From the NCBI GenBank assembly GCA_006538405.1, contig BJKQ01000009.1, positions 816,001 to 880,000 of the forward strand: a DNA stretch of 64,000 bases, in the 5' to 3' direction. This stretch comes from Hansfordia pulvinata. Lineage: Eukaryota > Ascomycota > Sordariomycetes > Xylariales. Numbering within the stretch: position 1 is the first letter of the stretch; the number at the start of each line of letters is the position of its first letter. This document shows positions 58,390 to 64,000 of this stretch, piece after piece. The notes below the pieces were generated by a model, which was given only the letters and a program-made list of their open reading frames with translations, made no database searches and was not told the origin of the DNA. The position numbers were made by a program, and so were the translations under genes.

Positions 58390-59310
58390 ATGAGCAGCAC
58401 CAGCTTCAACCTCACCAACTCTGCCCCCTCAGCTTCTTTCCACCGCATGAGCAATAAACCCCCCTCCCAGGACTCCATCACCACCAAACCCGCCATGATG
58501 GAGCTCTACGACATTGCCCTGTCGCCCCCGGCAGCGCCGAACCCGTGGAAGGCCCGCTTGGCTCTCAACTTCAAAGGCGTCCCGCACACGACCAAGTTCG
58601 TGCCGATCCCGGACATCCCCCGCGTCCGCCGCGACGAGCTCCGCGTGCCCCCGTGCCGCAAGCTGGCCGACGGCTCCGACTACTACACCCTGCCCGTGCT
58701 GATCGACGAGGCGACCGCCACCAAGCTCGGCGACACGGTCGACATCGCCATACACCTGCACACAAAGCTGCCGCCGTCCGCCGGCGCCGGCGAGCTGATG
58801 CCGGAAGTGAAGCGATTCGACTTCGACTGGGACTACGCCCCCGAGGCCTGGGTGCCGCCGCTGTCGGAGCGCGAAGACGCCGGTGGGCCCTTCGCCGAGT
58901 ACTCGCGTTTCAACTACAGCGTCGACGCGGCCTTCAGCGACCACGTCGGCCTGATGGGCCACACCATGCCCTTCGACCCGGCCCACGAGGAGGCCTGCAA
59001 AGCCGAGTTTATGCGCCGCGCGGGCGTGTCCTCGTGGGACCTCTTCGAGGTCAAGGGCGCCCTGCGCGATCAGATGATTGCCCTGTTCCACAAGATGCTC
59101 GGCCGCCTGGCCAAGGTTTTCGAGGAGGACACGACAGGCCCCTTTGCGCTGGGCCGCCAGCCCTGCTACGCAGACATCATTGTTGGCGCGTGGCTACGCA
59201 TGATGCACGCCTGCCTGCCCAAGCATGAGCTCGATGCCGCCATGGACGTCAACGGTGGCGTGTTCCGGAGGCTGCACGAAGCTCTGGAACCGTTTGCAGC
59301 GGTTAAATAA
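58390..59310 (+). CDS. Glutathione S-transferase-like protein
   Basis: Single uninterrupted frame, 306 aa from the ATG at 58390; ATGs at 58447 and 58495 are alternatives, and the conserved part starts only at MMELYDIALSP. The N-terminal thioredoxin-like half shows NPWKARLALNFKGVPHTTKFVPIPDIP and a YTLPVLIDE block with cis-Pro, as in the fungal GST-N subgroup around UstS-type and etherase-like GSTs. The C-terminal half is helical, with FALGRQPCYADIIVGAWLRMMH matching the conserved N-capping region of GST C-domains. It should be a cytosolic glutathione-dependent enzyme for conjugation or ether/peroxide detoxification. No neighbours point to a pathway. The catalytic Ser/Cys is not certain. Confidence 0.82.
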   Translation: MSSTSFNLTNSAPSASFHRMSNKPPSQDSITTKPAMMELYDIALSPPAAPNPWKARLALNFKGVPHTTKFVPIPDIPRVRRDELRVPPCRKLADGSDYYTLPVLIDEATATKLGDTVDIAIHLHTKLPPSAGAGELMPEVKRFDFDWDYAPEAWVPPLSEREDAGGPFAEYSRFNYSVDAAFSDHVGLMGHTMPFDPAHEEACKAEFMRRAGVSSWDLFEVKGALRDQMIALFHKMLGRLAKVFEEDTTGPFALGRQPCYADIIVGAWLRMMHACLPKHELDAAMDVNGGVFRRLHEALEPFAAVK

Positions 59311-60311
59311 GCCGCGTCATTTAATGTTCAATACACCACTCTGTTTAGCATGCAAGAAAAAAGTCTGTGTTTCCACCGCACGGCAAAAGATCACATCCCA
59401 GCACCGAGCCAGTGCCTGTCAAGCGCCAATTGCCCAATTATACCATTTCCGAGGAACATAGCAAGCCAGCTGCATTCAGTCTGGAGCATTTGCCGGATGA
59501 CCTCAAACGGACTTTTCTTGGCCCGCAAGGAGAGATAGCATCCTCCCAGGCGCAGGCGGGATCGTCTCATTGGCGAAGAGGGAGTGAGGTGACCCAAACG
59601 CGCCGACTGGTCCTATCCATACCTACTATTCACTATGGTTGTAGTGAGGAGTTCGACCGGTGTTTTCTGGAAAACCAGCACGACTACCTACCCTTCCTTC
59701 CAGAGTTGCTCGACACATCGCTCTCTGCAGCAACAGTGCACACACGCAACGCACCCGACAGCGTCAAAAGTCAGAACACCAACAGCATGCGGTACGCATG
59801 CGCGCCCACAGCTGCAGGCCACACTGAAGCGCCACTTGCGCTGAACGCGTCTAATGAAGAGCGGAGTTGGGGGAGAGCCTCTGCATTTGCAGCAAGCACC
59901 AAATAGGAGTCGACTATCGGCACGAACAAGCATTGAGAGAGGCTCGAAAGCGATTAGATAGATAGTCTCAAGGTTGCCTGCTTGAACCCCGCCTGTTGGA
60001 ATTGTGTCAAAGACCAAAAGATTGAACAAGTCGAATCCATTCAACCTGCTCATTTTCACATACATCGACGCTTGGTCCGGCCTATCCTTCACTGACTCCC
60101 AAACCACCTCTTCTTCATCTGAGCCCATTTTCGACGAGGCATCTCGTAAAGACATTCCATTCATATTCAGCTCTATCTTCTCCACCTAGAGCCAATCTAG
60201 TATCACTGTCTGGAATATCTGTTCAGTCGCTTCGCCACCTCGTCTCAGTGTCGGATCTACCTTATCATCGTCGACTTGCCTCAGCCAACCCTTTTCAACG
60301 ACGATCCAACC
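59311..60311. other. Intergenic region
   Basis: One kilobase upstream of the CHORD-like gene. No gene recognised; a plus-strand frame at 59367-59906 has no domain. A pyrimidine-rich stretch near 60095-60310 is the probable 5' UTR of the next gene. Confidence 0.55.
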
Positions 60312-61938
60312 ATGCCTTGGAAGATCAAGTTAGTAGCCCCTGCCCATGAAAGGAGAAGAATGAAAAAAGCAAGAAATCTCAGCACCGCAGAAGTTCTAAC
60401 CAAGTGCCCGGCAAACAGCATCCGCGAATGGATCAGCCGCGTTCGGGGCTCGCGACGCTCCGAGGGCGACGACGACTGGGACAGAGAGTCCATCACTGAC
60501 ATGGACCCGCTCCCGCAGGCGTCTCCCGGCACGCCGGCCTCGACGTCCTCTGAGAGGGGCGTCGCGGGTAGCAATAGCAGCGAGAGAGCCGGCCGAGCTG
60601 CGACTGCCCCTGCCACCACCACCAACACCACCGAAGGGGTCATGATGACCCCGGACAGCATCCCGTCGCTGCGGTACACCACTTACACCGGGAGCCCAGA
60701 GAGCGGCGGCGACAACGACACTCCCGCCCCTGCTCCTGCTGCTACTGCTGCTGCCACCGTCAGCGGTGCTTCCGCCACCGCTGCCGCCGAAGCCGCCGCC
60801 GCAGCCACCGCTGCGGTCCAGGCCGCCGCCGCAGCGCTCGCCGCCGCGGGCCGGGGCTGTCCCGACGCTGCCGCCGCTCACCGCCGTGTCCGTTTTGCCG
60901 GCCTGCTGAGCCGCGGGGCCAGCAACGACAGCACGCGCACCATGCACAACAGCGTGCGCACCGGCAGCAGCCCCGGAGACCACCACCAGCACATCGGCGG
61001 GCGAAACTCGGGCTCTCCCACCCTAGTCCGGGCGGTGCCGCCGCAGCAGCCGACCCGCGCCGAGATCATGGCCATGCCCGGGATGCAGCGCCTGAGCGCG
61101 CCCCAGATGTGCCGGGACTGCGGCTGCTGGTTCACCGAGAGCCACAACTCGCCCGTCGCCTGCAACTCGCACCCAGGTAAGCTTTAGATACATGCCCCCA
61201 GGAGCGGACGGGAGGTTTTTGTCATTGGACGCGAGACTCCCTGTTTTGAGAAGCAAAAGAAGAGAGCACGCTTGTCAACCCGTCCCGGGACACACTCGCC
61301 CTCATCAGCTCCACCTCGGGTTTGCAGAGAGATTTTCATTACTAACACACCAGCAAACAGGCAGCGTCTTCTTCCTCCAGGCCGAGTGGATGGCCTACGT
61401 GCCTGTGGCGCTGACCTCAAACCGCTGGGATACGCGCTACACGCCCGACAAGTTTGTCTGGACGTGCTGCGGCCAGCAGTGCGGCGCCACCTCGGGCTGC
61501 GTTCACCGCCGCCACCGGGCCCACGCCCACGACGCCCGCGTCCGCGCTCCGGCCCCGGCTCCGGCGCCTTCGCGCTTCCCGGTCCCGGCCCCGGTCCCGG
61601 ACCAGGTCCCGGTGGCGTCCAGGTTATCCGCGCCCTCCTCCTCCACGTCTCCGTCCTCCCCTTCATTCTCGTCGTCCCTGCCTCCTCTTCCTCCTTCGCC
61701 CCCGCCGCCTGCTGCTGGCACCCCGGCTGCCGACTTCGACCCCGCCACCGCGACTCCCGATTCCGTCCCCGCCACCGCGACTCCCGACTCGTCATCCTCC
61801 TCCCCCCCCTCCTCCTCGTCGCCGGCCACGCCTCCGCCGGTGCACCCGCACCACGACCCCGCCGGCGCTGCTTTCCTCCTGTCGCCCCTGCTGCAGTTCC
61901 GTGGCGAGGACGCCAGCGCCTGGGGATTGTCCTTGTGA
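60312..61938 (+). CDS. CHORD-like zinc-binding protein with long disordered flanks
   Basis: Two exons, 60312-61176 and 61361-61938 (GTAAGC...ACTAAC...ACAG, phase 1), about 480 aa. Residues 1-260 are mostly disordered: Ser, Thr and Ala-rich, including an Ala run near 170-195. The core has Cys267, Cys270 and Cys272, then NSPVACNSHPG with Cys284 and His287, then a Trp-rich linker, WTCCG with Cys324 and Cys325, and GCVHRRH with Cys335 and His340. The order of these Cys/His positions with HPG and a W-x-CC resembles CHORD domains, which bind two zinc ions and work with HSP90 in Rar1/CHP proteins; spacing differs, so the match is to the pattern, not a firm family call. No CS or TPR domain is visible. 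The tail (after 345) is Pro/Ser-rich. The intron joins the two halves of the cysteine core. Confidence 0.7.
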
Positions 61939-62636
61939 GGAAGGGGGCCTTTGGCTCGTATATCAAGGAGAAGGGAAGGAAACGAAGGGGCCTTCGGCTC
62001 GCACGTGAAGAACGAGAACAAGGAAACGATAAAAAGAGAAAAAAAAAAGACGGAAAAACAAGAAATCAAGAGGGGAGAAGGAGGAAACATGGTGCGGGCG
62101 GATACTCTGAAAAGGAGTGGCACCTCGTCTCCCAGAAATCGGGATGGAGATGGCCTAACGTGCCGGCCTGCAGACAAACTGTGGAGAATATACACGACAA
62201 CGACAATGGGGAACACGTACGATAGTGGAGGATGCAAATGAGTTTCGAAATTGGTTCTTGTCTGAGTCTCTTTTGGTTTCTTTTGTTTGTTTTTTCGTCT
62301 TTGTTTTTTGAGATGGAAAGGAATCGTGGTATGGATCAGTGTGCCAACATCGGTGTTGTGCTTACTGGCAGATGGGGAAGATTGGGCTCTCTGTAAGTTA
62401 CGTGTACGATACAACTTGCAGGCCCCGTCGAGGATTATCGAAGCGTTTACTGTTTAGAAGAAGAATGAAGAAAAAAAGAACCAGGTTCTTCCAGGACAAC
62501 GTGGGTCTTCCGTTCTGACGTGCATGCGATGTCGCTGCATGGAGAATGCCCGTAGCGCGACTGTGAGATGGAGAGAAGCGGCGGCCCGTCGGCGAGCAAA
62601 GGGCCCCGGGGGTGGCCATCTGATCCGCGGGGGCGC

Positions 62637-62663
62637 GGGGGGGGGGGGGGGGGGGGGGGGGGG
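62637..62663 (+). repeat. Poly-G tract, 27 nt
   Basis: Uninterrupted run of 27 G, followed 180 bp later by a C21 run. Confidence 0.9.
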
Positions 62664-62841
62664 CGCGTGCCGCGTCTGGCACATTTTTCCCGAGAAGAGT
62701 TGTGCAATTCCGCTGTAGAATTAAAACAGAACACAGTGATCTATCTGTCTGCCGCACCCGGGCGCCCGTCCCGACATCTGCTGTCTTCCGCAGCCACGAT
62801 TGGCCAATGCGCGTTCGAGGGCCGGAGTCGGTCGGGGGCCG

Positions 62842-62862
62842 CCCCCCCCCCCCCCCCCCCCC
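62842..62862 (+). repeat. Poly-C tract, 21 nt
   Basis: Run of 21 C. With the G27 run upstream it could pair as a hairpin in single-stranded DNA. Confidence 0.9.
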
Positions 62863-63631
62863 GGCAAAACACAGCAAAGACCGCACGTGTCTCCTGCGTG
62901 CGCGCCGCCGGGGCCCCAGGGCGCGTTCTGGCCTGGAATCTTGCCTTACCTTTCCCTGTCTGCTGCCAGCCGAGCGTCCCAAGAATGCGTGAGATTTGGG
63001 TGGTGGGGGGCCAAGAAAGCGAAGGCTCCCGACTGTTTGAGTCTCGGGTAATTTACCGGCCCTCGGGATGAATGAGGGCCTTTGGCTTCTGATGAGTGAG
63101 CGAGCTTACGGGTAGCCTGGGGGCGGAAACGTTTGGTTGATGCTCTTCTGCCTGACGTCTGCTTTTCTATACTTCACCCTAACTGGTAGGTACCCTGCCT
63201 GCCTAACCTATACCCCCAAGGTTGCCATGGATGTATGTAAGCATAGGAAGGGGAGGGGAGATGATAATTACTTGGAGCCCGGCTTCTTCCGTGGGAGCAG
63301 CGCAAGGAAGATGCCGATCTACTGACAGGCGCTACTCGTGCCCAGAGCCGATCCTCCCTGCGCTTGACTCAGTTGCGAGGCAAGGGTGCGCCCCCCGGGG
63401 CGGCAGCATCTCGACCGCCGGGCTGGCATAGCAGGAGAAGGAGAGTGCCGCCATCCCGGGAGGGGTACTCGTTCTCAAGAAAGAGAGCGGAGGGGAGGGC
63501 GGGGGAGGAAGAGGGAAGCTTTTTTCTTGAACATCGACGGTCTAGCCTCGCCCGCGAGGTCTCAATGTCGGCCAAGTTCCTCGGCCTGTCTGAGCGGGCA
63601 GCGCCACTATCACCATGTTATACCTGACCTT

Positions 63632-63675
63632 CCTACCTACCTACCTACCTACCTACCTACCTACCTACCTACCTA
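63632..63675 (+). repeat. CCTA tetranucleotide array
   Basis: About eleven CCTA units. The reverse-complement TAGG unit recurs as short arrays near 12923, 52244 and 63806. Confidence 0.9.
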
Positions 63676-64000
63676 GCTAGCTACGTATCTACCTACGTTT
63701 CTGAAGGACCCTGCGCCATGTGCCAAGGTTCCTCGAGTAAGTACATGTAAGGCAATAAGGTTGGTAAGGTGGGAGGTGGGAGGTAGGGATGATAATTCTT
63801 AGGGTAGGTAGGTAGGTAGGCAGGCGAGCCAAGAGATGGCCTATACACCATGAACCCAGTTGTGGCACCCAGGTCGCCTAGAGGCGATCCCGCACTAACC
63901 TGCACAGGCCGCATCGCTGTCATGTCCAAGGAAGCGCCGTCGTCCGAGGCGGGCCATGACACTGGCGCATCCATCCCGCCGCCTTGGAAGATGCGCACTC

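Larger units (their letters stand above)
61939..64000. other. Right flank, no firm gene
   Basis: Two kilobases with G27 at 62637-62663, C21 at 62842-62862 and a CCTA array at 63632-63675. At the very end, a minus-strand frame (start ATG 63973 or upstream) reads MDAPVSWPASDDGASLDM and meets a possible splice donor (CAG-GTTAGT) near 63894-63900, so a first exon of a leftward gene beginning beyond the window is possible; I found no second exon to join it. Confidence 0.45.

Noticed and set aside
63690..64000. First exon of a leftward gene at the right edge
   Set aside because: A short plausible peptide and a possible donor exist, but I found no second exon and the upstream part is outside the window.
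1..64000. CRISPR arrays, rRNA genes, large autonomous transposons, RIP-mutated blocks
   Set aside because: No spaced direct repeats, no rRNA signature, no transposase or reverse-transcriptase motifs, and no extended AT-rich TA-biased block were seen.

Overview
The window is nuclear DNA of a filamentous ascomycete. GC-rich genes are broken by short GT-AG introns (about 50-180 nt) with CTAAC/CTNAC-type branch sites. The gene families fit Pezizomycotina, and Sordariomycetes is my best guess from family content: CarO-type opsin, fungal carotenoid oxygenase, PTH11-like receptor, LaeA-like methyltransferase, pisatin-demethylase-like P450 and IKS1 kinase. Genes cover less than half of the window. 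The rest is long intergenic DNA rich in microsatellites, poly-G/poly-C tracts of 20-27 nt, and a recurrent short motif, TACTCGTA/TACGAGTA.

Layout. 3-6 kb: purine nucleoside permease family gene with an unusual 1.3-kb intron. 7-8 kb (-) and 14-16.6 kb (+): a divergent pair, a microbial rhodopsin with proton-pump residues and a carotenoid cleavage oxygenase of the type that can supply retinal. 18.7-21 kb: IKS1-like protein kinase. 22-44 kb: cytochrome P450 (-), PTH11-like 7TM protein (+), LaeA-like methyltransferase (-), ABCB-type full transporter (-), PBDC1/YPL225W housekeeping homologue (-) and MFS exporter (-). This stretch looks like tailoring, regulation and efflux genes of secondary metabolism, but it has no backbone synthase. 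47.7-51.3 kb: secreted chymotrypsin-fold protease and secreted histidine-phosphatase-family protein, flanking a repeat island of palindromic 15-mers. 52.6-56.5 kb: two small secreted six-cysteine proteins that look like diverged paralogues. 58.4-62 kb: GST-like protein and a CHORD-like zinc-binding protein.

How they fit together. The opsin and oxygenase form the clearest functional unit: cleavage of a carotenoid to retinal, then a light-driven pump. The protease, phosphatase-like protein and two cysteine-rich proteins share predicted secretion and suggest an exported-protein neighbourhood. Five apparent reading-frame breaks (ABC transporter twice, PBDC1 homologue, protease C-terminus, oxygenase C-terminus) all have the same sign, equal to one missing base, mostly next to G/C runs. 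That pattern points to assembly indels more than to real pseudogenes. Exon coordinates were derived by hand from splice consensus and frame continuity; I ran no searches.
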